DNA of 13,438 nt from UMGS1387 sp045539625 (GCA_045539625.1 JAZQFS010000079.1:1-13438); one strand, 5' to 3'. Numbered from the stretch's first letter, positions 1 through 7,426 are shown. A program made the numbers and translations. Notes: a model not told the origin generated them from the sequence alone.

Positions 1-398
1 CTCCCCTGTCAAAAACAGCATCGGGCGGAGAGCTGTCAAGGATAATGCTTGCAATTAAAAGTGTTATCGCAGAAAAAGACGGCGTCGATACTTTGATATT
101 TGATGAAGTAGATACCGGCATTTCCGGTAAAACTTCGAGAAAAATCGGTCTGATGATGGGTGAGATATCAAAAGTGTCGCAAGTTTTATGTGTTACACAT
201 TCGGCACAAATTTGCTCCGTTGCAGACAGTCATTATCTTGTTTCAAAGTCAACTATGGATGACAGAACAACAACAAGTGTAAATTTACTCAGCTATGATG
301 AACGAATCAACGAGACGGCAAGAATTATTGCAGGAATAAACGTAACAGAAGCAGCAGCCGATGCCGCCAAAGAGCTGATAGACAGCAAAAGTCTGTAA
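1..398 (+). CDS. recN: DNA repair protein RecN, C-terminal part (5' partial)
   Basis: This is the 3' end of an SMC-like ATPase of the RecN family, which acts at double-strand breaks. The gene enters from the left edge and the first complete codon starts at base 3, so the ATG at 45 is internal. The ABC signature (ASGGELSR) is read from bases 18-41. The Walker B segment follows at about 93-125 (TLIFDEVDTGISG), and a D-loop/H-loop region contains VLCVTHSAQI. The C-terminal tail, with TARIIAG and a final helix, is as expected for RecN. The coiled coils and Walker A must lie upstream of the window. No hairpin terminator is visible after the stop, and the next gene has its own promoter. Identification is firm because signature, Walker B and H-loop occur in the right order and spacing. 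Confidence 0.95.
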   Translation, partial: PLSKTASGGELSRIMLAIKSVIAEKDGVDTLIFDEVDTGISGKTSRKIGLMMGEISKVSQVLCVTHSAQICSVADSHYLVSKSTMDDRTTTSVNLLSYDERINETARIIAGINVTEAAADAAKELIDSKSL

Positions 399-427
399 TA
401 TTTTGTCAAAATAAGTCACGATTTATA

Positions 428-456
428 TTGACACTTTGTTTTTAAAATGATATAAT
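428..456 (+). promoter_or_regulatory. Sigma-A promoter of the PRPP synthetase gene
   Basis: A consensus -35 TTGACA (428-433) and consensus -10 TATAAT (451-456) are separated by 17 bp, with a TGA extended -10 directly upstream of the hexamer. This is a textbook strong vegetative promoter. The leader to the ATG at 506 is roughly 40 nt. Confidence 0.88.
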
Positions 457-493
457 TTTATAGTCAAATAACATTTTAGCAAAAATGCTTTTC

Positions 494-500
494 AGGAGGA
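494..500 (+). promoter_or_regulatory. Ribosome binding site that sets the PRPP synthetase start
   Basis: AGGAGGA lies 5 nt before the ATG at 506. It falls downstream of the in-frame ATG at 485, so the seven extra codons of the longer reading are not used. Confidence 0.85.
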
Positions 501-505
501 CAATT

Positions 506-1630
506 ATGCAGGATTTATCAAAGGAAGTTGCCCTTAATCCCCTAGCTCTCATAGGTACTCGCGGCACAGAAAAAATGCTTAAGCGCATCGAAAAGTACAT
601 CGGTGAATGGAGAAAGGAAGAAAACCCAGACTACATCATCGAAACATCTTATTCAAGATTCGGTACCGGTGAAGCTAAGGCTATGCTCAAGGAATCGGTC
701 AGAGGCAAGGATGTATTTATTGTTGCAGACTGCTTCAATTACAGCGAAACTTACAAGATGTACGGTATGGAGGTTCCTATGAGCCCCGATGATCATTTTG
801 CTGACATCAAACGTATTATCTCTGCAATTTCAGGTAAAGCGGCAAGAATTTCCGTTATCATGCCAATGCTTTATGAAAGCAGACAGCACAGAAGAACGGC
901 AAGAGAATCCCTTGACTGTGCATTTATGCTACATGAGCTTGTTCAACTCGGTGTTGAGAACATTATGACATTCGATGCTCACGACGATAGAGTAAGAAAT
1001 GCCATTCCTCTTGAAGGCTTTGATAATCTTATGCCTACATACCAGATGCTTAAGGCATTTATGGCAAACGAAAAGGATATTGACATCAAGAATATGGTTG
1101 TTGTATCCCCCGACGAAGGTGCTCTCGGCAGAGGTATGTACTATTCTTCCGTTCTTGGTGTTCCTCTCAGCATGTTCTACAAGAGACGTGACTACACCGT
1201 TGTCAAGGACGGCAGAAACCCCATTGTTGCTCACGAATATCTCGGTGATGACGTTGCAGGCAAGGACATTATCATCGTTGATGACATTCTTTCATCGGGC
1301 GACTCTTTCCTTCACATTCTCGATAAGCTTAAGGCTATGGGTGCAAAGCGTATTTTCGGCTTCTTCTCCTTTGGTCTTTTCTGCAACGGCTTTGAACAGG
1401 TTGATGAGTACTATAAGAGAAATATGTTCGACAGAATTTATGCTACAAACTCTGTTTATAACTCCGATGCCGCACTTTCAAGAGAATGGTTTAAGGAAGT
1501 AAGCGTTCACAAATATATTGCTTACTACATTGAAGCTGTTAATATCAATAAATCTATCGGAAGTATGCTTGATCCTATCAAGAAGATTCATGCTCTTTGC
1601 GATAAATACGGCATTGAATACGCAAAATAA
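506..1630 (+). CDS. prs: Ribose-phosphate pyrophosphokinase, long clostridial variant
   Basis: The likely role is making PRPP from ribose 5-phosphate and ATP in the cytosol, for nucleotide, His, Trp and NAD synthesis. The protein has 374 residues from the ATG at 506, against about 315 for classical Prs. Visible family marks are ESVRGKDVF near the N-terminus, an ATP-site-like SRQHRR where classical enzymes have RQDRK, FDAHDDR for the usual DLH, and SPDEGALGR for the SPDxG stretch. The KRR catalytic loop is at 226-228. The PRPP loop IIIVDDILSSG has its acidic pair at D259-D260 and ends SSG rather than xTG. There is an insertion after the DVFIVADCFNY strand and an extended C-terminus. The gene has its own strong promoter and a codon bias that suggests high expression. 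The divergence leaves some doubt whether it is the main PRPP synthetase or a specialised paralogue. Confidence 0.87.
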   Translation: MQDLSKEVALNPLALIGTRGTEKMLKRIEKYIGEWRKEENPDYIIETSYSRFGTGEAKAMLKESVRGKDVFIVADCFNYSETYKMYGMEVPMSPDDHFADIKRIISAISGKAARISVIMPMLYESRQHRRTARESLDCAFMLHELVQLGVENIMTFDAHDDRVRNAIPLEGFDNLMPTYQMLKAFMANEKDIDIKNMVVVSPDEGALGRGMYYSSVLGVPLSMFYKRRDYTVVKDGRNPIVAHEYLGDDVAGKDIIIVDDILSSGDSFLHILDKLKAMGAKRIFGFFSFGLFCNGFEQVDEYYKRNMFDRIYATNSVYNSDAALSREWFKEVSVHKYIAYYIEAVNINKSIGSMLDPIKKIHALCDKYGIEYAK

Positions 1631-1640
1631 TCAGTTATAT

Positions 1641-1663
1641 CAAAGCTCCTTTTTGGTGCTTTG
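1641..1663 (+). promoter_or_regulatory. Short hairpin between PRPP synthetase and glycoside hydrolase genes
   Basis: CAAAGC and GCTTTG pair across an 11-nt middle, in which a T:T mismatch is followed by a CC:GG extension, leaving a TTTTT loop. No T-run follows, so it is not a standard terminator. It may slow read-through or stabilise the upstream mRNA end. No convincing promoter is seen in the 56-bp gap, so the downstream gene may depend partly on read-through. Confidence 0.35.
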
Positions 1664-1686
1664 AGCTTTATACGGGAGGAATAACA

Positions 1687-4623
1687 ATGAAAAATATTCT
1701 TGACAGCATCAAAAATCCCCCAAAGGAATACAGACCTGTCCCCTTCTGGTCATGGAATTCTAAGCTTGAAACGGAAGAAACAAAATGGCAGGTAAATCAG
1801 ATGGACAGTGTGGGCATGGGCGGCTTTTTCATGCACGCAAGAGGCGGACTTAAGACTGAATATATGGGTGAAGAATGGCTTGAAAACGTAAAGGCGGCTG
1901 TTCTCGAAGGCGACAAGCTGGGTATGCAGCCATGGGGGTATGACGAAAACGGCTGGCCGAGCGGCTTTGGCAGTGATGCTGTAAACGGTCTTGGCATTGA
2001 ATATCAGCAAAAGTATTTAAGATGTGAGCTTTGTGATGAGCAACAATCCACCGACAGAACAATTACAAACATAAAGCTTGACAGCGGCAAAATTGCTCAT
2101 ATGTACTATGATGTGAATCCTTTTTATGTTGACACGCTTGACGGCAAAGTAACCGACGAATTTGTAAAGTCTACTCACGAAAAGTACAAAGCATATCTCG
2201 GCGAAGATTTTTCAAAAATGAAGGGATTCTTCACCGATGAGCCTCAGATTTCAAGATCGGGCATTCCCTGGTCATTTATCCTTGAAGAAGAGTATAAAAA
2301 AGCTTACGGAACATCACTTACAGAAAGACTTTACGACCTTTTCAGTGACAAATCAGAAGCCAACGAAACACGTTTCAAATTTTGGAAACTTGTCACAAGA
2401 CTTTTTACAGAGAATTTTCTCGTCAGAATTTATAATTGGTGTGAAAAAAACGGCTCTCATCTGACAGGTCATATGGTTTGCGAAGAAACCATCAATTCAC
2501 AGCTTGAATCAAACGGCTCTGTTATGCCGAATTACGAGTACTTCCATATTCCCGGTGTTGATAAGCTTGGCAGAAGCGTTGACAGACTTCTTCTGCTTCC
2601 TCAGATTACTTCTGTGTGTGCACAGCTTGGCAAAAAGCAGATTCTTTCCGAGACATTTGCTCTTTGCGGCTGGGACGTAAGCTTTGAAGAGCTTAAATGG
2701 ATTTATGAATGGCAGATGGTTAAGGGAGTAAATCTTCTGTGTCAGCATCTTGCAGGCTACAGCCTTGCAGGTATAAGAAAACGTGACTATCCTGCAGGTC
2801 ACTTCTATCAGAATCCATGGTGGAATGACTACAATGATTTCAATGACTTTGCTTCACGTATGGGTATGCTTCTTGCCGAGGGAGAAATTAAGTGCGACGT
2901 ACTCGTGCTTCATACAATTTCAACAGGCTGGATTAACCATTACGGCGAAGATAAAGCACAGAAGCATGCGAAATATACAAACTCCATTACAGATATAACA
3001 ACCGTTCTTGATAAGAACCAGATATTGTTCCATCTGGGCGACGACCTTATTATGCACAGACATGCCAAGGTTGAAAAAGATAAGCTTGTTATCGGCAATA
3101 TGAGCTATTCTACCGTAATCGTGCCTTCCTGCACTGTTATAGACAGCGAGACTCTTGAGTTTATTACAGAATTCCAGAACAACGGCGGTAAGCTTATATT
3201 TGTAGGCGAAGTTCCTTCACTTGTTGACGGAGCAAAAAATGACGCTGCCCAAAGAATTTGCAAAAATCACGTGGAAAGCGCATCAGAAGTTTTGTCTGTT
3301 CTTACCTGTAAAGCCAAGGTCTGCTCAATTGTAAGACAGTCGGACGGCACGCCATGCGACATACAGGTTGCCTACAGAGCGTTTTACGGCTTTGAAATGT
3401 ACTATCTTGTTAACACCTTTGCCGACAAGGAAGATGCAGTTATAACGCTTCCCGGTAAATCCGTGTGCGAATTTGACTATCTTACAGGCGAAACAAAGCA
3501 GATTTGCTTTGAAGATGCGAACGGCTGTGTTGTTATAAACAGAACAATTGAAAAGATGGGCTCAGTTGTGTACTTTGTAAAGAAGGATGACACTTACAAG
3601 AGTGCTGACAAAATTGATAAAAAGCTTGTTTCCATCAATGATAAGCTTCACGGCGACTGGTTCATCAAAGACAGCGACCAAAATGTTCTTACTCTTGATT
3701 ACTGTGACTGTTATTTTAACGGTGAGCTTTATCAAAGCAAAATGCACATTGGCGACGTTCAGCAGCCTGCCTGCGATTTCAAAAAGAAGGTCAAGGTTGC
3801 GCTTGACTTTGATGTAAACCTTGACAGGAACATTACAGGTGAAATGTATCTTGTTGTTGAAGAGCCTCAGAACTATACGGTTTATGTCAACGGCAAGATA
3901 GTAGAAAAGAAGGATTGCGGATATTACCGTGACAAATCCTTCAGAAAGCTTGATATTTCGGGACTGCTTGAAAAGGGCTACAACATCATCACTCTCGAAT
4001 GTGATTTTGTCCAGTCACAAGAGGTATATGACACTCTTGATAACTGTACTCAGTTTGAGTCGGTAAAAAACAAGCTTTACTACGATATGGAAATTGAGGC
4101 AGTATACCTTGTAGGCGACTTCGGCGTTGAGTGTGACGGAGAATTTGTACCTGCCGAAAACAACTCTTACAACAACGATGGCAAGTTCTCACTTACCGTA
4201 AAGCCTGTCAAGGTAACGGACGGCGACCTTGTGCTTCAAAAATTCCCGTTCTTCTGCGGAAGTATGAAGCTTACAAAGACAATAAATCTTACCAAAGATG
4301 AGCTTGAGGGAAGATGTATTGAATTTGCATCAAGAAATACAACAATAACTAAGGTGACTGTTAACGGCAAATCACTCTCCCCCATTTACTGGGCACCTTA
4401 TATTTGTGATCTTGACGGTGTACTTGTTGAAGGTGAAAATGTTATTGACATTGAAATTATCGGCAACTTCAGAAATATGCTCGGTCCGCACCATTTGGGT
4501 AAGGAAGAGTATTCGGTTTCTCCCGGCTCATTTATAAAGACTTCACGTGTATGGAAGAGCTGGTCCCACATCAAGTGGTATGACAGCTATAATTTCGTTA
4601 AATTCGGTTTATTCCTTAAATAA
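1687..4623 (+). CDS. Large cytoplasmic glycoside hydrolase, GH106-like (alpha-L-rhamnosidase-type)
   Basis: This 978-residue protein looks like a multidomain glycosidase. An N-terminal TIM-barrel-like half (about 1-395) carries PFWSWN (19-24), FFMHARGGL (47-55), YDENGWPSGFG (85-95), FFTDEP (181-186), GHMVCEET (261-268) and SETFALCGW (321-329). Conserved acids such as D184, E185, E266 and E322 are catalytic candidates. Residues about 400-530 resemble the class I amidotransferase-like domain that follows the barrel in GH42-type enzymes. Two beta-sandwich, sugar-binding-like regions follow at about 715-780 and 857-970. The family is inferred from motif memory; the substrate is unknown, with rhamnosides the default guess. 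No signal peptide or membrane segment is present, so it should act on imported oligosaccharides. GGGAGGA at 1674-1680 places the start at 1687. A convergent AraC-type gene downstream is a plausible regulator. Codon use matches its neighbours. Confidence 0.72.
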   Translation: MKNILDSIKNPPKEYRPVPFWSWNSKLETEETKWQVNQMDSVGMGGFFMHARGGLKTEYMGEEWLENVKAAVLEGDKLGMQPWGYDENGWPSGFGSDAVNGLGIEYQQKYLRCELCDEQQSTDRTITNIKLDSGKIAHMYYDVNPFYVDTLDGKVTDEFVKSTHEKYKAYLGEDFSKMKGFFTDEPQISRSGIPWSFILEEEYKKAYGTSLTERLYDLFSDKSEANETRFKFWKLVTRLFTENFLVRIYNWCEKNGSHLTGHMVCEETINSQLESNGSVMPNYEYFHIPGVDKLGRSVDRLLLLPQITSVCAQLGKKQILSETFALCGWDVSFEELKWIYEWQMVKGVNLLCQHLAGYSLAGIRKRDYPAGHFYQNPWWNDYNDFNDFASRMGMLLAEGEIKCDVLVLHTISTGWINHYGEDKAQKHAKYTNSITDITTVLDKNQILFHLGDDLIMHRHAKVEKDKLVIGNMSYSTVIVPSCTVIDSETLEFITEFQNNGGKLIFVGEVPSLVDGAKNDAAQRICKNHVESASEVLSVLTCKAKVCSIVRQSDGTPCDIQVAYRAFYGFEMYYLVNTFADKEDAVITLPGKSVCEFDYLTGETKQICFEDANGCVVINRTIEKMGSVVYFVKKDDTYKSADKIDKKLVSINDKLHGDWFIKDSDQNVLTLDYCDCYFNGELYQSKMHIGDVQQPACDFKKKVKVALDFDVNLDRNITGEMYLVVEEPQNYTVYVNGKIVEKKDCGYYRDKSFRKLDISGLLEKGYNIITLECDFVQSQEVYDTLDNCTQFESVKNKLYYDMEIEAVYLVGDFGVECDGEFVPAENNSYNNDGKFSLTVKPVKVTDGDLVLQKFPFFCGSMKLTKTINLTKDELEGRCIEFASRNTTITKVTVNGKSLSPIYWAPYICDLDGVLVEGENVIDIEIIGNFRNMLGPHHLGKEEYSVSPGSFIKTSRVWKSWSHIKWYDSYNFVKFGLFLK

Positions 4624-4632
4624 GCAATATAA

Positions 4633-4667
4633 AAGGTGAACGTTTCGGCGTTCACCTTGACTTTTTA
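4633..4667 (+). terminator. Rho-independent terminator after the glycoside hydrolase gene
   Basis: A perfect 10-bp stem, AAGGTGAACG (4633-4642) with CGTTCACCTT (4649-4658), closes a 6-nt loop and is followed by GACTTTTTAT. The reverse strand has only a weaker TTTTATATT tail, so the hairpin may also serve the convergent AraC operon, less efficiently. Confidence 0.85.
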
Positions 4668-4797
4668 TATAACACTCAATACCGTTGGAATACCGGTAAG
4701 TGCAATAAAGCTTGGCATAAAAGCAAGTTTTTGGTTCTGTTTCGCATTGTTTTACAGATTTCAAAAAAGATTAAGCTATACCTTGACAGTAAGCCGA

Positions 4798-5634
4798 TTA
4801 ATTTCGGTCTTGTCTGTATTTTGATGGAGAAATGCCGTGCTTTTCACCAAAGCGTCTTATAAAGCTTGAAACATTTTTAAATCCGCTTGAAAAGCATATT
4901 TCCGTGATACTGAGACTTGTAGACTTAAGCAGATTTTCGGCATATGAAAGACGAAGCCTGTCAACATACTCTTTAAAGGTCATTCCAGTATGGGCGTGAA
5001 ATTTTGAGCTGAAATACTGAGGGGCAAAGCCGCAGAATTCCGCCGCCTGCTTAAGAGTTATCCCCTCACGGAATTTGCTGTGTACATAGACAACGGCACG
5101 ACTCATACTTTTGTTTTCGTCGTCAGAGATAAATCCTGATTTTGTGTATGTGCGAAGAAACAGAATAAGTATGTTTTCAAGATAATTTTTAAGGCAGATG
5201 TTTTTATACTCCTTTTTGCCGCAATATTCACGGTACAACAGGTTGAAAAGCTCAAGTGCACTTGAAAAATCAGCCCCGTCGAGCTTACAGCAGGCATCTC
5301 GGCTCAGGTTAAGGAAGCTAAGCATAAGCGAGGGCTCAACGGATTTTTCATCAAATTGTATATTTATTACTGTTGCCGTAGAAGAGTCAAGCACCTCTAC
5401 TCTGTGAATATCAGCAGGAGTGACAAAATAGAGACTGCCCTTCTCAAGAGTAAACTCTTTGTTGTTGACAATATATCTTGCTCTTCCGTCTGTAACAAAT
5501 TCTATTTCATAAAACTCGTGACCGTGAGCAGGAAAGAAAAAGTCAATAACCCGTTTCGTGACATTGATTTTTATTTGATTTGGCAGATACTCACTGACTG
5601 ATAAAATTCTCGTCACAGCCTTTTTTGCAGGCAT
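4798..5634 (-). CDS. AraC-family transcriptional regulator with cupin sensor domain
   Basis: This is a 278-residue DNA-binding regulator, probably sugar-responsive. Residues about 25-100 form a cupin-like ligand domain, with HGHEFYEIEFVTDG at 37-50 and LEKGSLYFVTPADIHRV at 63-79, a pattern common in AraC regulators of glycoside use. The C-terminal 100 residues hold two helix-turn-helix units: GITLKQAAEFCGF...FSSKF (191-212) and SITEICFSSGFKNVSSFIRRF (242-262). They are followed by the GISPSKYR tail. The ribosome binding site GAGGTG (5645-5640) contains the TGA stop of the upstream HD-domain gene, so the two are probably translationally coupled. The gene converges on the glycoside hydrolase, making that enzyme a plausible target, but no operator was identified. 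Family assignment is secure; target and ligand are inference. Confidence 0.92.
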   Translation of the reverse strand: MPAKKAVTRILSVSEYLPNQIKINVTKRVIDFFFPAHGHEFYEIEFVTDGRARYIVNNKEFTLEKGSLYFVTPADIHRVEVLDSSTATVINIQFDEKSVEPSLMLSFLNLSRDACCKLDGADFSSALELFNLLYREYCGKKEYKNICLKNYLENILILFLRTYTKSGFISDDENKSMSRAVVYVHSKFREGITLKQAAEFCGFAPQYFSSKFHAHTGMTFKEYVDRLRLSYAENLLKSTSLSITEICFSSGFKNVSSFIRRFGEKHGISPSKYRQDRN

Positions 5635-5643
5635 TGTGTCACC

Positions 5644-6303
5644 TCACATTAACTGCTGTTCGTTGATAATCAGCTTGAATTTAAGATTAAGATGCTCTGC
5701 TGCCTTACGGCACATAATCATACGCTGAAGAAAGATTTCAAAGTAATCCATAACAGAGCTTACGTGAACATCGATATCAAGCTTCAGCTTGATAATTGTC
5801 TTTTCTTCGTTTATGCGTAAAAGTGATTTTTTAACGGAATAGTTAACTCTGTCATGTATGTCAAAATTCTTTTGGTCGGTATTGCGTACTCTTGTATAAC
5901 GAACGTCGCTTTTGTCAGCAAGAATAAGCGCTGCCGCTATAGGATTTACCGCAATTCCCGTTCCTTCGTCGTGATTACCGATAGCAGTGGTAACAGTAGC
6001 TATATCCTCGGCTGAGAAGCCCAGATCCGACAAAATTTTAAATGCCATGACCGCTCCGCTTTGTGAGTGCTCACTTCTGTTGACAAGGTTTCCGATATCG
6101 TGAATGTAGCCTGCGATTTTTACCAGCTCGATATCGTGCTCGGGATAGCCGAGAGTTTCGAGAATGTAAGCGGCATCACTTGCAACTTTTCTGACGTGGG
6201 CAAAGCTGTGTTCCGTAAATCCGAGAGCTTTAAGCGATTCATCGGCTTTGGAAATATATGTGTTTATTGCTTCATTTTTCGTGATTTCTTCAAATGTGTA
6301 CAT
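5644..6303 (-). CDS. HD-domain phosphohydrolase-like protein
   Basis: This 219-residue protein carries the HD-superfamily metal ligands: H36, H68-D69 (YIHDIGN), H79, H111-D112 (GNHDEGTG) and D130 (LILADKSDVRYTR). The set fits a metal-dependent phosphohydrolase acting on a nucleotide or phosphate ester, but no substrate can be assigned. A conserved-looking C-terminal region (about 145-215) follows with alternating charged strands and a helix. The start is placed at 6303 because AGGGAGGTG (6316-6308) sits 6 nt before that ATG. An upstream in-frame ATG would add 24 residues ahead of the ribosome binding site and lies beyond the promoter. It is the first gene of a two-gene operon with the AraC regulator, 9 nt apart. 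A signalling role for the pair is possible but unsupported. Confidence 0.85.
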   Translation of the reverse strand: MYTFEEITKNEAINTYISKADESLKALGFTEHSFAHVRKVASDAAYILETLGYPEHDIELVKIAGYIHDIGNLVNRSEHSQSGAVMAFKILSDLGFSAEDIATVTTAIGNHDEGTGIAVNPIAAALILADKSDVRYTRVRNTDQKNFDIHDRVNYSVKKSLLRINEEKTIIKLKLDIDVHVSSVMDYFEIFLQRMIMCRKAAEHLNLKFKLIINEQQLM

Positions 6304-6307
6304 ACAG

Positions 6308-6316
6308 CACCTCCCT
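6308..6316 (-). promoter_or_regulatory. Ribosome binding site that sets the HD-domain gene start
   Basis: Read on the minus strand this is AGGGAGGTG, with GGAGG ending 6 nt before the ATG at 6303. It rules out the longer reading that begins at 6375. Confidence 0.85.
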
Positions 6317-6334
6317 GTAATTTTATCCAAGTAT

Positions 6335-6362
6335 ATTATAACAAAAATTACAGTAAATTCAA
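6335..6362 (-). promoter_or_regulatory. Promoter of the HD-domain/AraC operon
   Basis: On the minus strand TTGAAT (6362-6357) and TATAAT (6340-6335) are 16 bp apart, with a TGT extended -10 directly upstream of the hexamer. It lies back to back with the dCMP deaminase promoter; about 68 bp separate the two -35 elements, and the interval is very A/T-rich. Confidence 0.72.
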
Positions 6363-6430
6363 CAGTATTAAGCAAAAATTTTTTATTAAGAAAAAAACAA
6401 TAAAATTCATAAAAACATAACGGAAATTCC

Positions 6431-6459
6431 TTGACGAATGTTGTCTTTTGATATATAAT
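6431..6459 (+). promoter_or_regulatory. Sigma-A promoter of the dCMP deaminase-tsaD operon
   Basis: TTGACG (6431-6436) and consensus TATAAT (6454-6459) are exactly 17 bp apart. The leader to the ATG at 6502 is about 35 nt and contains AGGAGG at 6489-6494. It is the only clear promoter for the four-gene plus-strand operon that follows. Confidence 0.85.
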
Positions 6460-6501
6460 AATTTATTGGTAGAATTATAGTCATTTTCAGGAGGTCTGAA
6501 C

Positions 6502-6990
6502 ATGGACAGAATAAGCAAAGAAAACTATTATCTCGATATTGCACAGACTGTTGCTTCACGCAGCACCTGTCTTCGCAAGAAGTACGGCGCAATTATCGTG
6601 GGCAACGACATTATTATTTCAACAGGCTACAACGGTGCACCCAGAGGCAGAAAAAATTGCTGTGACTTAGGCTATTGTATGCGTGAAAGCCTTAACATTC
6701 CCCGAGGCGAAAGATACGAAATGTGCCGTAGTCTTCACGCTGAGCAGAATGCCATTATCGCCGCCTCCCCCGAAAGAATGAAGGGCTCTGTTCTTTACCT
6801 TGCCTGTATAGATTCAAAGTCGGGTGAGCTTCTTGGCGGAACGTGCTGCTGTCAGATGTGCAAGCGTGTTGTAATCAACGCAGGTATCGAAAAGGTTATT
6901 GTGCGTGATACGCCTGAAGAATATACTGTTTTTGAAGTAAATGACTGGATTGAAAACGATGACAGCCTTTCAGGACAGTTCGGATATTAA
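6502..6990 (+). CDS. comEB: Deoxycytidylate (dCMP) deaminase family protein
   Basis: This is a zinc-dependent deaminase of 162 residues, expected to convert dCMP to dUMP for dTTP synthesis. The zinc site is visible as H79-A-E81 (LHAEQNAI; E81 the proton shuttle) with C117 and C120 (CQMC). GYNGAPRG (42-49) is the usual substrate-side motif near the N-terminus. The residue before the first zinc Cys is Cys rather than the usual Pro of PCxxC, and a short insertion (SKSGELLGG) precedes it. I believe both are usual in a clostridial subgroup of this family. C53, C54, C59 and C75 add to a Cys-rich region that may hold a second metal. It leads an operon with the phosphatase, RimI and TsaD. The symbol follows the Bacillus name; a link to competence is not implied. 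Confidence 0.9.
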   Translation: MDRISKENYYLDIAQTVASRSTCLRKKYGAIIVGNDIIISTGYNGAPRGRKNCCDLGYCMRESLNIPRGERYEMCRSLHAEQNAIIAASPERMKGSVLYLACIDSKSGELLGGTCCCQMCKRVVINAGIEKVIVRDTPEEYTVFEVNDWIENDDSLSGQFGY

Positions 6991-6991
6991 A

Positions 6992-7426
6992 ATGAAAAAA
7001 GTACTATTCGTCTGCACGGGAAATACCTGCAGAAGTCCTATGGCACAGGCGGTTTTCAATGACAGAGCTGCAAAAATCGGTGCAGATATTCAGGCCGATT
7101 CCTGCGGCTTGTATGCCGACGGCTCCCCCGTCAGCCACAATGCAAAGTCGGCACTTAATGAAATCGGCATAGACTTTGATTATACCTCAAAACCAATAAC
7201 CGAAGCTTTGCTGGAGCAAGCAGATTATATTTTCGGAATAACAAAAAATCACGGCAGAGCTGTTATTTCGGCTTTTCCAAAGATATCCGACAAAGTGTTT
7301 TTGTTTCCGACGGACATTTCTGATCCGTACGGCGGAAGCCTCGACACTTATAAAGCGTGCCTGTCACAGATATGTGAAGGCGTTGACGCAATTATGGCAA
7401 AGCTGACGGAGAATGAAAATGGCTGA
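6992..7426 (+). CDS. ywlE: Low-molecular-weight phosphatase, probable protein-arginine phosphatase (YwlE-like)
   Basis: This 144-residue protein has the LMW-PTP fold. The P-loop is C8-TGNTC-R14 followed by SPMAQ, and the general-acid loop is D111-P-Y-G. Thr12 in the P-loop matches the Thr that gives YwlE its phosphoarginine selectivity; tyrosine-specific members usually carry a bulky aliphatic residue there (CLGNICR). It is therefore more likely to reverse McsB-type arginine phosphorylation than to act on phosphotyrosine. The start at 6992 lies one base after the dCMP deaminase stop and lacks a strong Shine-Dalgarno, which suggests translational coupling. A reading from 6941 would add 17 residues inside the upstream gene that do not resemble the family. 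The 3' end overlaps the rimI start by 8 nt. Confidence 0.87.
   Translation: MKKVLFVCTGNTCRSPMAQAVFNDRAAKIGADIQADSCGLYADGSPVSHNAKSALNEIGIDFDYTSKPITEALLEQADYIFGITKNHGRAVISAFPKISDKVFLFPTDISDPYGGSLDTYKACLSQICEGVDAIMAKLTENENG
7408..7411 (+). promoter_or_regulatory. Shine-Dalgarno that decides the rimI start
   Basis: GGAG lies 7 nt before the ATG at 7419 but only 1 nt before the ATG at 7413. The second ATG is therefore preferred, and it gives the usual RimI N-terminus. Confidence 0.65.

Noticed and set aside
999..1502. 167-codon frame overlapping the PRPP synthetase gene
   Set aside because: It is an alternate frame of a conserved enzyme, with an implausible composition rich in Ser, Leu and Thr.
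4636..4824. Plus-strand 62-codon open frame after the glycoside hydrolase
   Set aside because: It starts inside the terminator hairpin, has no ribosome binding site, runs into the AraC gene on the other strand and has no recognisable composition.
5644..6375. Longer start at 6375 for the HD-domain protein, giving a hydrophobic N-terminus that looks like a signal anchor
   Set aside because: The extra 24 codons include the promoter -10 and the strong ribosome binding site that serves the ATG at 6303, so the hydrophobic stretch is translated leader DNA.
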